A stretch of DNA of 64,000 bases from Myotis daubentonii (taxonomy: Eukaryota; Chordata; Mammalia; Chiroptera; Vespertilionidae), in NCBI RefSeq assembly GCF_963259705.1, contig NC_081861.1:109894102-109958101 (forward strand), read 5' to 3'. This document shows, piece after piece, positions 10,317 through 21,797 of this stretch (positions within the stretch are counted from its first letter, which is position 1; every line of letters starts with the position of its first letter). Both the position numbers and the translations under genes were made by a program. Under the pieces are notes generated by a model, which saw only the letters and a program-made list of their open reading frames with translations, did no database searches and was not told where the DNA came from.

Positions 10317-10322
10317 TGAATG

Positions 10323-13300
10323 GACACAGGAGCTTGTCTGAGTCCATTGTGGTGACGGATGTAACGCTCTGGCACCCGAATTGGCTGCATTGCTCCTTCT
10401 TCCTTGCTCTTGGTCCTGGGCAACCTGCAGCAATGCACAGGTGCTGACTGTTATCATGGCAAGGCGTCTTCACCATCTCCATCTCTGAACTGTCTATCCT
10501 GTCTTTGTGGCTGGAGCAATCTGGTCAGTTGGGATCTGTTGTTGCAGGAATCCACATGGTCTGGGAGCTGTTCTTCTGAAAATATACAAACATATTCTTG
10601 ACCAAAGGTTAAAGGAACAACCTTACTTGGGGTGTTTTCTTTAAAATGATCTTTTCTGGCTTTCCCTGACATCATGTGTTTTTTTCTGGGTTTCTCGCTA
10701 ACAAAAGAATTTTAATTTAGTTATAGGATCTATTTTCTTACATGGCATTTTTCCACTATCCCCCCCCCCTTTTTTATTTAATTAGGAGCCTTTTTGGAAA
10801 ATATATAATGCAGTCTAGATAACTTTTTTGCATGTTAAGCAATTTTACCACGAAATGAAAAGTTTGGTTAATACTTTTTGAATAATTACTTATTTCAAGT
10901 TAGCCAAATTTAATTAATTTGAAAACTTAACAACTATTTTACTGTCAAATTTAATATTTTAACAATAATTTTAATTTACATTGTAAATATTAATTGAAAG
11001 GATCACTTTACATCCTTGAGGAGGCTTAAGAATTTCTGTTGTTAGGCTAGATTTAAATTTAGAGTCTGTTAAACTAAGCCTTCGTTTTTCTGGGTACCAT
11101 TTTCAGCTGGACCAAGTCTCTTTTGTTGTTTGGTTCCTGATCTGGGTTGGGCATGGGAAGCAAGAAGCAGCCATGGGGACAGGAGACCTTCCTCAGAAGG
11201 GGCAAGTGTTCAAGCCCCTGCACCATTGGGGGGGGTGAGGATCTGTGCCCCACCTCTGTTGAACCCCAAGTTTTGTCCTACTGGCCCCCGACTGTGCCTG
11301 TCTTAGGTCGCCCCACCCTGTGGGGTCTTACCCGTCTTTGACTACCAGCCATCTCTGGGCCAAGTAGGGTGATGTGAGGTTCAGTTTTGTCTCCTTGGTA
11401 GCCTATATCCCTCTGGCCCCATGCCCAGCAACTGCCTCTGGATCCCCTCGCCTGCTGGCAGGCCCCAGCATTGATCATAGGGAACCCAGGTTTCTTCTCC
11501 AGAGAGGGCCCAACTTACGCCATTGGGCAAGAGACATATCCATGGTACCAGCTTTTCATGATCTCAGTTTGAACGGAGAGCTCAGATAACAGCTGTAGAC
11601 AATTGGATTGTGAGAAGAGGAAATCCTCTTGGCAAAAAGGTCAAGAGAAGTCAATACAGAATGATTAAGTGCCTTCCCAGGGGGGCTTCCACACAGTGGA
11701 AGGGAATAAATACTTTTATGTCCTTAAATATTAAATTGTTGCCAAACATTCAAAGAATTTGTAAGTATGTTTGGGATAAATGCACAATATACTGTTTTAA
11801 AGCATCAACATTATTAATGAAACTTATAGAATAATACCATGTAAGAATATTCTTTGCTCTAGGTCATGACAATTCAATTTTTAATTGGCTGTCTCGAGGT
11901 TTGGAATGAGGAACCTCGTTTGCAAAAAAATGCAATTTACAGAAGCAGAGACAGCATGCTATCCAAATTACAGTTTTGGGTAAATACATTATCTAGAGTC
12001 TTTGGGTAACCTAGGTTAAACTTAGGCATGTTATCTAAATTACAGTTTTGGGTCTCCAGAACACTGAGTTGACACACTAACTGGAGCCCTCTGACCTTGG
12101 GATAGTCGTGCTGTCTTTCCCAGGTAAAGGAAAAAATGTGCCTTCTAAGACCAGTATGAAACTTACAGTTTTTACCTGAGTTAATTGTTACCATACTTCA
12201 CTTTACCATGCCCGAGGTGGTCTCTGGGCTGTTGGTTGTCTGGTTTGTCTTCTTCCTGCTGGATTACACTTGGAGAACTTCAACTTAAAAAAGAAAAATC
12301 TTTCTCTTTTACACCAAGTAACCTGTAGGATTACTTCTTGGATCTTGACTGATAGTGCCGCAAGGCCATGTATTTCAAGTCAAAGTCATTAAACATTTAT
12401 GGTGACTATACTTATTTTCAGATTTGTTATTTTAACAGCAAATCATTAGATTATCCTATAAATATTAGTGGAAGATATTTCAAAATATTAAAATTTCTCC
12501 TTTTTATTAAATTTAAAATAATATTTTTAAACAGCATTCCCTTTCAGCTTATTTGCATATACAGAGGGATCATGGGAAGCCTTCAGTAACTTTTTAGAAG
12601 AATTTCACTTTACTAGGATTCAATTGCTTACAAAGATTAGTAAATTTAGTAATTTTATGTCTGATACACGAGGTGCAAATGCTGCCCCACCTCCAGCCTA
12701 ATTTAAAATGCAGCGGCATGGTGCTTTTGTTAGTTTAAATAAAGACATTGGTACTAATAAATCAATTTATTCTTTTATTTGGCAGAAATTTCTTATGCAA
12801 CCAAGCATATTATATTTTGAAATATTGCACTCGGGAAAAACTGTCAAATATATATCTAATTAAAAAATTTTCAACATTTAAAAGCAGTTCTCAACATCAA
12901 AGGATCTAGTCTTGACCATGGAATCAATTACTCTTCATTTGTTTATGATATATGTATAACTATGGTTCTACTGAGAATTTAAGATGACTTAAAAATGTCT
13001 CTTATCTATAAGCCTTTTAAGAAATACAAGCTCTATTGTTGGCCCTTATAAAGCCAACTGCTTAAAACATTGGTCTATCATACCATTGAAATTATATTAA
13101 GACCGTGATTGCTAATTTATTAAGTATTAAAAATATTTTCTTAAAAATAGTATTAAATAAATTTTCAAGGCAAGCCCACTTTTTGCCCCATCAGCATTTC
13201 CGTAGTAAAACTCCGCCTGAAAGCTCCACCCCTGAAATCCCAGCCTGCCTCAGTGAGCAGATACTCCTTCTGTGATTGGCTAAATCAGAGGGCGGGGCCT

Positions 13301-13797
13301 TTGCTGTATCAAGATGGCGGCCCCCAGGGGCAAGGCAGGCCATGCGGCCAACATGGCAGCTGCCAAGTCAGGCAGCTCAAAGTGGCGGCTGTCTACACTC
13401 TTCTTTGACAGAGCAAACCAAAACCCCTAAAAGATAGATGACCAACATTATATTGTAGACAAACAGAAATCTCACTAGCTGTTTATACTCTTTATAATTA
13501 TCTTAAAGAATATCAATCAAATTTAAACTGGTTTTTGTATTAAAAACCTTTCAGTTGAGATCATAAAATTAATCCTCTTTTTTTTAAATCAGACCAATGA
13601 GTAACATATTTTTAATTCCTAATCATTTAAGAGAAAACACATTTTATTTTTTCAAAAACAAGTTATACATTAGATATTTAATTTCTCCTGGTTCAATTTG
13701 CACTTTAAACTTTCAGAGCTTACAAGTCAAATATTAGCAGTTCTTTGATTAGCTACACTTTTATATTTTTAAGAATAAATATTAAAATCTAATAATT
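10323..13797 (-). other. ERV-A internal non-coding region, right of solo LTR
   Basis: The stretch 10350-12100 is clearly homologous to 24920-26650 inside ERV-B (for example the shared blocks around 11150 and 25704), so both proviruses belong to one lineage. The ORFs (11147-11341, 11374-11589 and others) are not conserved in frame between the copies and do not resemble retroviral genes. The part 12100-13797 is AT-rich, with a GC-rich patch holding AAGATGGCGGC near 13313. I see no gene in it. Confidence 0.7.
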
Positions 13798-14235
13798 TGT
13801 TGTGCCCAGATTTCAAGATTCCCAAGAACCCACAGGGAGCCAGTGAGTCCGATGCAAAAGCAAAGAGTCATTTATTTCAATCCTAGGTTTGGCTCTCCTG
13901 CCCCCCCCCCTTACTGGCACAGCAGCAGGTGGCAGAGAGAGAGAAAACTCTGTGTGGAGAGAGGTTTTATAGGGGGTTGGGGTAAGGGGAGGAGAAAGGA
14001 CTGTGAGCCCTGCTGATTGGCCAGGCGCGAGTCGGTGTCTCATTACACAGGATGTGGTCATAGTGATGGCGTGCACTTCCCTTGACTATCATTGGCCAGT
14101 CCAGAGAAATCCTGGGCGTGGCCAGCAGCGGCTTGGCTTCTGGAAAGAAGCCTTGCTGAGCACATGACCAAGGTAAGATGGAGGGCATAGCCCTTACCCT
14201 GGGGCAAGGTGCAGGGTGTAGTCCTCGCCCTTTCA
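13798..14235 (-). repeat. Solo LTR of class I type, nested in ERV-A
   Basis: This 438-bp unit runs from TGTTGTGCCC to CCTTTCA, with a 4-bp duplication AATT at 13794-13797 and 14236-14239, the size usual for gammaretrovirus-like integrations. On the minus strand it shows TATAAAA at 13971-13965 and AATAAA at 13876-13871, about 90 bp apart, as in a retroviral promoter followed by its polyadenylation signal. Confidence 0.8.
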
Positions 14236-15829
14236 AATTAACTTTAAACCATGTTTTTTCTGCACGGGGAAACTGAGAAGCGAACTTGTAGGTATTACAA
14301 AATGACTACTGGCGGGAAAGCTGATTTCAAAGGAGCCACCTTTTGGCCTCTTGACCTTTTCTGGGAAGGTCAGCTAGCAAAAGGTGTAGCCATTGAAATG
14401 CAAATTAACATTCCTAAAGATGGCTGCTGGCGGGAATTGGATTACCTGAATGCTAGGGGAAGCGCATGTCTACCCCACCCTCCATGAAAAAAGGGTGTAG
14501 CTTTAAACTTTTTAATGGCAAGAAAAGAGACCTTAAACTTTCAGAGCTTTAAATCTTAGGTAACAAATTAAATTCTTAGCATTTTTCAAATCAATACTTT
14601 TACATTTAAGGATACATTTCAAATAAAATATAAGGCATTTTCAATTAATAGATTAACTTCTATCATCTAGACTTCATTCTAGGCATACTCAGATCAACAT
14701 TTCAATATTATAAATCTCAATACTTTTAGATGATTTGAACTTAAAAGTTTTAAGTTTCCAGCCAATAAGCCTGGCATAGCTGCTAAATTTCAGAATGGTC
14801 ACAATTTTCCTGCTGGGGAAGTCAAGAAGCAAAACCATAGCTATTCACATGTAAACTTGATTATCAACTTCCTGGTGGTACTTGCCTCAGGGCGGGAAAT
14901 TTCAAAAGAGCTACTTTAGATGGCCTAGGGAAACCAGCCTGTATTTCTTTCTCAGGTTCATCTCCGCCATTTTTAAGGCCAAAACAGTCTCAGGTTTTTA
15001 TTCTGTACACAGCAAAAGGTCAAGTTCAGCTCAAAACTATGTGCACTCGTTTTTAAACTGGCCTTTTCCCTTTACATGTGAACAGAAATCCCAGATGCAT
15101 TTATGAATTTGTAAAAGCTTTACATCATTAGCTGGGGAAAAAAAGGATAAAGATGGCAAAGGTGAGGCGAAGAAGTGGCTTTCTTGGGGAGTGACATCCA
15201 TATTGGATGGCCACGTGAGCTTCCCCCACCTCCTTGTTTCTTAGGGGGAAGATTCAGTAATGGTATGGCATTTACTCTTTTTATTTTATTTATTTTTAAA
15301 TTTTTATTTATTTTTATTTTTTTAAGGAAAGAAAAGGTTTTTTAAGATAAAGAATCATTGGCAGTTGCTGAGAAATTCCTTTAATCCTTTTCTACTTGGT
15401 TACAAGTAGTTTACACGTGGAGGCAGAGGAGGTGCAGATGGTATTCTTAGAGACTCGCACCCTTCCCCTCCAGGCTGTAAGGCCATGGCTGCACCCCACT
15501 TAGACATTCTTAAACTCTCCTGTGCTGAATCAAGGCCATCACCAATTAAAATAAGAATTTTCTCTGGACTTTTTGCTGAGTATTGGTCACACAACTGCTT
15601 TCTAACCTTTTCCCAGGTTTCATCAACAAAGCTTAAGAAAGAAATCAAGAATTTGACTACAATTAACAGAGCATAGTTTAAAGCATTTTTTGAGGATTAC
15701 CCACGTTTTACACCTGGCTATTTCATATCAATTCACAACAATACACTCCCCTTACCTTATTCCTTTAAATCTGTGTGCTCATGCTTCTGGGAGTGACCCA
15801 CTCGCTTTCTTCTTTTGCCTCCGTACTCA
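14236..15829 (-). other. ERV-A internal non-coding region, 5' part
   Basis: This lies between the solo LTR and the primer binding site, where a gag gene would be expected. Only short unrelated frames exist (for example 14251-14487 and 15400-15648), and none looks like Gag. It may be a non-viral filler, as in other non-autonomous LTR elements. Confidence 0.6.
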
Positions 15830-15849
15830 GTCCCTATTGGGGGGTGCCA
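15830..15849 (-). other. ERV-A primer binding site
   Basis: On the minus strand this reads TGGCACCCCCCAATAGGGAC, two bases from the 5' LTR. The ends TGGC-CCC and AGGGAC match the tRNA-Lys type primer complement; the middle is degenerate. Confidence 0.75.
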
Positions 15850-15851
15850 AA

Positions 15852-16211
15852 TGTGGGGGGCTGTTTCTCTCTTTTCCATGTCCCACATGGAAAAGGAAAC
15901 AGTCCATTTGCTGAGTGGAGGAGCTGGGGATTAAGAAATTAAAGAAAGACAAAGACGCAGAAATAGATTTTAAGGTGGGGCCAGGTGGGCGCCATCCTCT
16001 CTGATGGAGAGGCAGAAAAAAGCGGACTGAGCCACACAGCAGGTTTATTTTAAAGGCCTAGATTTACATATGTAGTTCCACCCCTGCCTGATTAACATGT
16101 CCAGCCCTATTGGGGAAGCATGTCCCCAGGGCGTGGCTCTGCCTATGCTCTGAGTTCAGCTGACAATAATTATAAGAAAATGCCTAGGTGCCTCCCAGGC
16201 GGCCCTCTACA
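15852..16211 (-). repeat. ERV-A 5' LTR
   Basis: The 360-bp partner of 8579-8938, with nine substitutions and no indels between them. It starts TGTGGGGGGCTG and ends CCTCTACA on the plus strand. Confidence 0.93.
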
Positions 16212-16287
16212 CAGATAAGTCCATTTAGCTAAATATGCATATGAGGAGTGACCATAGCTTTTAAACATAGTTTTGGCCAGAGTCTTT

Positions 16288-16314
16288 GTGGTGGTGGTGG
16301 TGGTGGGGGGGGGT
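16288..16314. repeat. GTG-rich simple repeat
   Basis: A short (GTG)n tract followed by a run of G. The surrounding 16217-16405 shows nothing else recognisable. Confidence 0.9.
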
Positions 16315-16407
16315 GTCTAACAACATTTAGATAACTGAGATGACATTTTTAGAGGTTTTTGTCCAGAGAAAGGGCCAAAAACAGTCTAAAGCAGCTCAAG
16401 TAACCTC

Positions 16408-16497
16408 CAACCTAGGCATGAGGCCAAACCTGAAATTAAACTGTGACCTTCTGGTTCATGGTCAGATGCTCAACCACTGAGCCACACAGGGTGGGCC
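16408..16497 (-). repeat. Ves-type SINE fragment (tRNA-like part only)
   Basis: The plus strand ends 'gctcaaccactgagccacac', the inverse of the tRNA-like A-box region of bat Ves SINEs. The body and tail are missing. Confidence 0.7.
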
Positions 16498-16639
16498 CAA
16501 GTATATCATTATTACTTTTCAGTCTTGTTTATCTATCATTTACAGAAAAAGATGTGTTAGCATCTTCAAACTTAATAGCTCATGCATCCATTTCTCCTTG
16601 CAGTTTCATCAATATTTGATATATATATTAAATATATAT

Positions 16640-16875
16640 GTGCAAAGTGTCCCCTCGAGAGTTCGACCAGGAGAACAGGAGTTCAATTGCTCACTATGAC
16701 CTGCGCTGACCACCAGGGGGCGGCATGGAACATGGCGGGCGACCAGTGAGGGTGACAGGGCCAGGGTGCTGAGGGAGCAAGGGAAGGAGGAGGCAGGGAA
16801 GTAGGGAGGTGGGGAGGCAGGGAGGCAGGGAACCTGATTGGCCCTGACCGCCAGCCAGGCCTAGGGACCCATATA
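16640..16875 (+). mobile_element. Helitron-derived fragment
   Basis: A block including 'gctgaccaccagggggcgg' matches the internal sequence of the Helitron at 17690-17710. It is followed by a G/A-rich stretch and a degenerate tail (GGCCTAGGGACCC). No clean ends remain. Confidence 0.6.
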
Positions 16876-16929
16876 TATTTTAGGATGGAATTTTCTATTT
16901 CTGAACAGATACCACTGCGATTTTGAAAG

Positions 16930-17028
16930 GGGTTTTATTGAATATGTATATAACTTTGAATATACCCACATTTCTTTAGAGACAATATACAAATGGTCAA
17001 CAAGCATATGGAAAGATGCACAATATAA
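16930..17028 (+). mobile_element. L1 ORF2-end fragment, left of Helitron
   Basis: The block 'caaatggtcaacaagcatat' is the L1 ORF2 C-terminal region. It continues at 18079 (GGAAATGCAAAT) on the other side of the Helitron, showing the Helitron landed in this L1. Confidence 0.7.
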
Positions 17029-18077
17029 TCTAAAAAAAGAGAAACATGCAAATTGACCACACCTCCGCTATGCCCAAGCCATGCCCACCAGCCAATCAGA
17101 GTGACTATATGCAAATTAACCCAACCAAGATGGCGGCCATCAGCCACCGAGCTGGAGCAAGCAGGAGGCTTGGTTGCCCTGGCGATGGAGGAAGCCAAGC
17201 TTCCCGCCTGCCCTGGCTGGCTGTGGCCTCCACTCAAGGCAACAAAGTTTCAATTATAGAAGATAAATAAATCCCAGATACCTGCTTCCAGCTAGCCTCC
17301 ACTGGGAGCTTGGGTGGCTAGGGGCTGTGGCCAGCCTGCAAATAGCCATCAGCCCCTCACCCAGGCTGACCACACCTTCATGAGGTGAGGGTCACCACTT
17401 GGGGGCTTGGCCAGCCTGCAAACAGCCATCAGCCCCTCACCCAGGCTGGCCAGGCACCCCAGTGGGGACCCCCCTCCCTGAAAAGGGTGTGGCCAGTCTG
17501 GAAATGGCCCTTAACCCCTCACCCAGGCTGGCCAGGCACCCCAGCGGGACCCCCACCCTGATACGGGACATCCTTCAGGGCAAACCAGCCAGCCCCCACC
17601 CATGCACCAGGCCTCTATCCTATATAATAAAAGGGTAATATGCAAACTGACCCTAACAGCAGAACAACTTGGAATGACTGGTCACTATGACACACACTGA
17701 CCACCAGGGGCAGACGCTCAATGCAGGAGCTGCCCTCTGGTGGTCAGTGCGCTCCCACAGGGGAGCTCTGCTTAACCACAAGCCAGGCTGAAGGCTGCCA
17801 GTACAGTGGTGGTGGTGGGAGCCTCTCCTGCCTCCTCAGCAGCGCTAAGGATGTCCACCTGCAGCTTAGGCCTGCTCCCCGCTGGAATGTGGACATCCCC
17901 CAAGGGCTCCCAGGCTGCCAGAGGGATGTCTGACTGCCAGCTTAGGCACAATCCCCTGGGGAGCGAGCCTAAGACAGCAGTTGGACATCCCCCGAGGGCT
18001 CCCAGAATGTGAGAGGGCACAGGCCAGGCTGAGGGACCCCCCCTGAGTGCACAAATTTTTGTGCACCAAGCCTTTAG
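17029..18077 (+). mobile_element. Composite Helitron pair inserted in L1
   Basis: It starts TC at 17029 after A (17028) and ends TTAG at 18074-18077 before T (18078), with the hairpin GTGCACAAATTTTTGTGCAC just inside. A tail-to-head junction lies at ~17617/17618 (GGCCTCTA then TCCTATATAATAAAAG). It carries ATGCAAAT-like and AAGATGGCGGC blocks near 17110-17140. Short frames inside (17399-17638, 17721-18012) are not genes. Confidence 0.87.
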
Positions 18078-18078
18078 T

Positions 18079-18272
18079 ATTACTAATAATTATGGAAATG
18101 CAAATAAAATAAACAATGAGATATCACATCACACCTAATTGTGATGAGCACTACAAAAAAGCACACCTGGCAAACAACAAATGTTGGCAAGGTTGAGGGA
18201 AATTGAAACCCTGGTGCACTATTGGTGAAAAACTAAAATGGTGCAACTGTTATGGAATACATTACTATAGTG
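18079..18272 (+). mobile_element. L1 ORF2-end fragment, right of Helitron
   Basis: This continues the L1 interrupted at 17028: C-terminal ORF2 sequence with 'tggtgcactattggtg', decayed. It adjoins the old L1 that starts near 18275. Confidence 0.7.
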
Positions 18273-18274
18273 TC

Positions 18275-19173
18275 TAAAAATAAATGTTAAAGGGACTTTT
18301 TTAAGAAGAAAGAGAAAAAAGGAACATAGTCACAAAGAATAAAAAGGGCAAAAAATTATGTACTAGTCAATAATTACCTTAAATATAAATGGCTTAAATG
18401 GTCCATTCAAAAGACATAGGGTAGTATTTTGGATAAGTAAACAAAACCCATATATATTGTTTACAAGTGACATACATCAGAATTAAAGACACATATCGAA
18501 AGTAAAGGGATGTATGAAGAGGTTACATGCAAATAGAAATGGAAAAAGAGCTGGGTAGCAACATTTATATCAGACAAAATAGACTTTAAAAACAAAGTCT
18601 AAATAAGAGACAAAAATGACATTACATAATGATAAATGGATCAATCAACAAGAGGAAATGACCCTCATAAACATTATGCACCCAACATAGGAGAACCTAA
18701 ATATATTTTTAAAAATCTTGATGGACATACATGAAGACTCAACAGTGAAATAGCCATAGTATGGGATTTTAACACCTCACTGACATTAAAATATAGATCA
18801 CCCAGAAAGAAAATCAACAAGGAAATTATAGCCTTAAAAGACACACTACACCAGATATATTTAATTGATATTGTCAGAGTATTTCACTCCAAAGCAGCAG
18901 AATATACATTCTTTTGAAGTGCATATAAAACATTTCTAGAATATATAACAAGTTATGACACAAAACAAGTCAAATATTGTAAGATTGAAATCATACCAAG
19001 CATCTTCTCTGACCATATGGTAGGAAACTAGAAATCAGTTAACAGAAATAAACTGAAAAACACATTGAGACTAAATAACATATAACTAAACAATGAGTGG
19101 GTTAACAATGAGATTGAGGAAGAAATAAAAATAAGCCATGAGATAAATGAAAACGGGAACAGAGCAACCCAAT
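18275..19173 (+). mobile_element. Old L1 (sense), part 1: ORF2 endonuclease region
   Basis: The sequence aligns by eye with the start of ORF2 in the young L1 at 30.2-31.1 kb (endonuclease domain), with many stops and indels. The element continues at 21085 and again at 34352, so it is one L1 split by two later insertions. Confidence 0.82.
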
Positions 19174-19326
19174 TTTTAATTTTATTTTTCAATCACTGTT
19201 TAAATTCAATACCATTCCACACCAGTTTCAGGTGTACAGCAATGTGACCCAACAACCATGCACTCTACAGAGTGATATCCCTGATGCCCAAGCACCCACC
19301 TGACCCCATAGACAGTTATCTCTATA

Positions 19327-20085
19327 CTAGAGGCCCAGTGCATAAAATTTATGCCGGGAGGTCGGTGGGGAGGGGGAGGAGGTCCCTCAGCCCGGCTTGC
19401 ACCCTCTCACAATCCAGGACCCCTTGAGTGATGTCCAACTGCCAGTCTAGGCCTGATCTCACAGTAATACCTGTGGGATTGGGTCTAAACCGGCAGTTGG
19501 ACATCCCTCTCACAATCCGGGACTGTTGACTTTTAACCACTCATCTCCCTGCCTGCCTGCCTGATCACCTCTAACCACTCTCCTGCCTACCTGATCACCC
19601 CTAACCAATCTGCCTGCCTGCCTGATCGCCCCTATTCCCTCTGCCTGCCTGCCAGATCACCCTTAAGCACTCTGCCTGACTGCCTGATGCCCTTAACTGC
19701 TTACCTGCCTGCCCAATAACCCCTAACCACTTGCCTGCCTGCCTAATCACCCCAACCAGTAGCCTACCTGCCTGATCACCCCTAACTGCTAGCCTGCCTG
19801 CCTGATCACTGCTAACCATTTCTGCCTGCCCGCTTGATCACCCCTAACCACTCTGCATACCTGCTGATCACCCCAAAACACTTGCTTGCCTGCCTGATTG
19901 CCCCTAAACACCTCTGCCTGCCTGCCTGATTGCCCCTAACTGCTCACCGCCTGCCTAATCACCCATAACTGCCTCTGCCTTGGCCCCTGCCATGGCAGCT
20001 TAGTCTGAAGGACGTCCGGAATGACGTCCATAAGGTCATTTGGATGTCTGGTGTAATTAGCATATTACGCTTTTATTATTATAGA
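19327..20085 (-). mobile_element. Helitron (minus strand) with CCTGCCTG repeats
   Basis: On the minus strand it starts TC at 20085 (TCTATAATAATAAAAGCG) after A and ends CTAG at 19327-19330 before T. A hairpin GCATAAAATTTATGC lies at ~19339-19353. 19530-19980 is a degenerate repeat of CTGCCTGCCTGATCACCCCTAACC units, another internal repeat type of this Helitron group. Confidence 0.88.
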
Positions 20086-20564
20086 TTATTGACTATATTC
20101 CCCATGCTGCAAACAGCATTTTCAGTGGCTATTTTTAACAGCTACTAATTTGTACTACTTAATCTCTTCACCTTTCTCAACCAGCTCCCTAACCCACCTC
20201 CTATATGACAGCTGTGAGTCTTTTTTCTGTATCTATAAGTCTGTTTCTATTTTGTTTCTTTGTTTGTTTTGTCCAATAGAATTTAGTTGAATCTATAGAT
20301 TTCTTTGAGCAATATAAAGACTTTAATGATGCTACTTCTTTCTATCCATGCACACAGTATATGCTACCACTAATTTGTATCACCTTCAATTTCTTTCTTT
20401 ATTGTCTTATAATTTCCCAAGTACTGGCATTTTACCTCCAAATTTATTTGTAGGAAAGAATTCTTTGTGCAATTATAAATGGGATTATTTTATTATTTTC
20501 TATTTCTGATTGTAAAAATGCCACTGATTTCTTCTTGTTTTAATCCTCACCCAAAGGTATGTTC

Positions 20565-20768
20565 ATTGATTTTTAGAAAGAGGGGGAAGGAAGAGAGAGA
20601 AATGTTGATGTGAGAGAGAAACATTGATTGGCTTCCTCCTGCACTTGCCCTAATCAGGGTGGGGGATCAAACCCACAACCTAGGTATGTGCCCTGACCAA
20701 GAATTAAACCCAAAACCTTTCAGTGCTGGGGTCTATGCTCCAACCAACTGAGCCACACCAGCAAGTCT
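20565..20768 (-). repeat. Ves-type SINE, diverged
   Basis: The plus strand runs from an AT-rich tail through 'gagagaaacattgattggct' to 'ccaactgagccacaccagca', the inverse of a bat tRNA-derived SINE. It lies in the antisense L1. Confidence 0.8.
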
Positions 20769-21797
20769 GCTTTTTTAATATTAATGTTATATCATGTTAC
20801 TTTACTGAATTAATTTATCATGTCTAATAGCTTTTTTTTGGTGGAGTCTCACTGTAAATAATGAGAGGTTTACTTCTTTATTTTCAATTTGGATGCCTTT
20901 TATTTCTTTTTTTCATATGATTGCTATGGCTAGGACTTCTAGTACTATGTTGAATAAGAGTGCTAAAAGCAGACATCCCTGACTTGTTCCTTATCTTAAG
21001 GGAAATAATTTTAGTTTTTACCCCATTGAGTATGTTTTCAATGTGGGTTTGTCATATATGGTCATTATTATGTTGACCATGGGTTTACAATAACCCAAAA
21101 TTTGTGGGATACAGCAAACATTATCTTAAGCGGAAAATTCATAGCATTGCAGTGCAACATCAAAAAAACAAGAAAAAATTCAAAAAACAACAACAACAAT
21201 TGAATCTTACCCCTAAGGGAACTAGAAAAAGAACAACAAACAAAACCCAAAGTGACTAGAAGGAAGGAAATAATAAATACCAGAAAGATGATTTTAAAAA
21301 GAGTTTAAAACCCCAACAAAAGGTTAATGAAACCAAGAATTGTTTTTCTAAAGATAAACAAGATTGAGAAATCTTTAACCAGATTCTTCAAGGAAATAGA
21401 GAGGACCCAAGTAAATAAAATCAGAAATGAAAGAGGAGAACTAACAACTAACACCACATAAATACAAAAGATTATTTAAAAAAGTTGACAAACAACTCTA
21501 TGCCAACAAATTGGACAATCTGAAAAAAATGTTTTAATACCCAGAGATATATACTCTCCCAAAACGGGATAAAAATGTAGAAAATCTGAACAGACTGATT
21601 ATAATTAATGAAACTGAAGCAGTAATAATTTAAAAAATAAGCCCCACCAAATAAATATCTTGGACTGAATGATTTCACAGGTGAATTTTACCAAGGATTC
21701 AAAAAAGAATTGACACCTATCCTTCTCAAACTGTTCCAAAAAATTCAAGAGAAAAGAAGACTCTCAATCTCATTTACAAGACCATAATTATCCTTTC

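Larger units (their letters stand above)
8579..16211 (-). mobile_element. Class II-type non-coding provirus, ERV-A
   Basis: Two 360-bp LTRs (8579-8938 and 15852-16211) bound an internal region on the minus strand. A Lys-type primer binding site adjoins the right (5') LTR and a polypurine tract adjoins the left (3') LTR. The flanks share CAGAT (8574-8578 and 16212-16216), a 5-6 bp target duplication. I count 9 differences between the LTRs (2.5%), so it is fairly young. No gag, pro, pol or env reading frame is visible in ~6.9 kb, and two solo LTRs of other families sit inside. It would have needed proteins supplied in trans. Confidence 0.88.
19174..21084 (-). mobile_element. Antisense L1 inserted in the old L1
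   Basis: 19185-20280 is an antisense L1 3' UTR (with the Helitron at 19327-20085 inside). 20280-21080 is antisense ORF2 (the block 'gaatctatagatttctttga' and later 'agcagacatccctgacttgt'). AACCCAA-like sequence flanks both ends (19166-19173 and ~21093-21099), fitting a short target duplication. The older L1 resumes exactly after it. Confidence 0.72.

Noticed and set aside
14251..14487. 78-codon ORF in ERV-A as a possible viral accessory gene
   Set aside because: No recognisable domain, not shared with ERV-B, and oriented opposite to the provirus.
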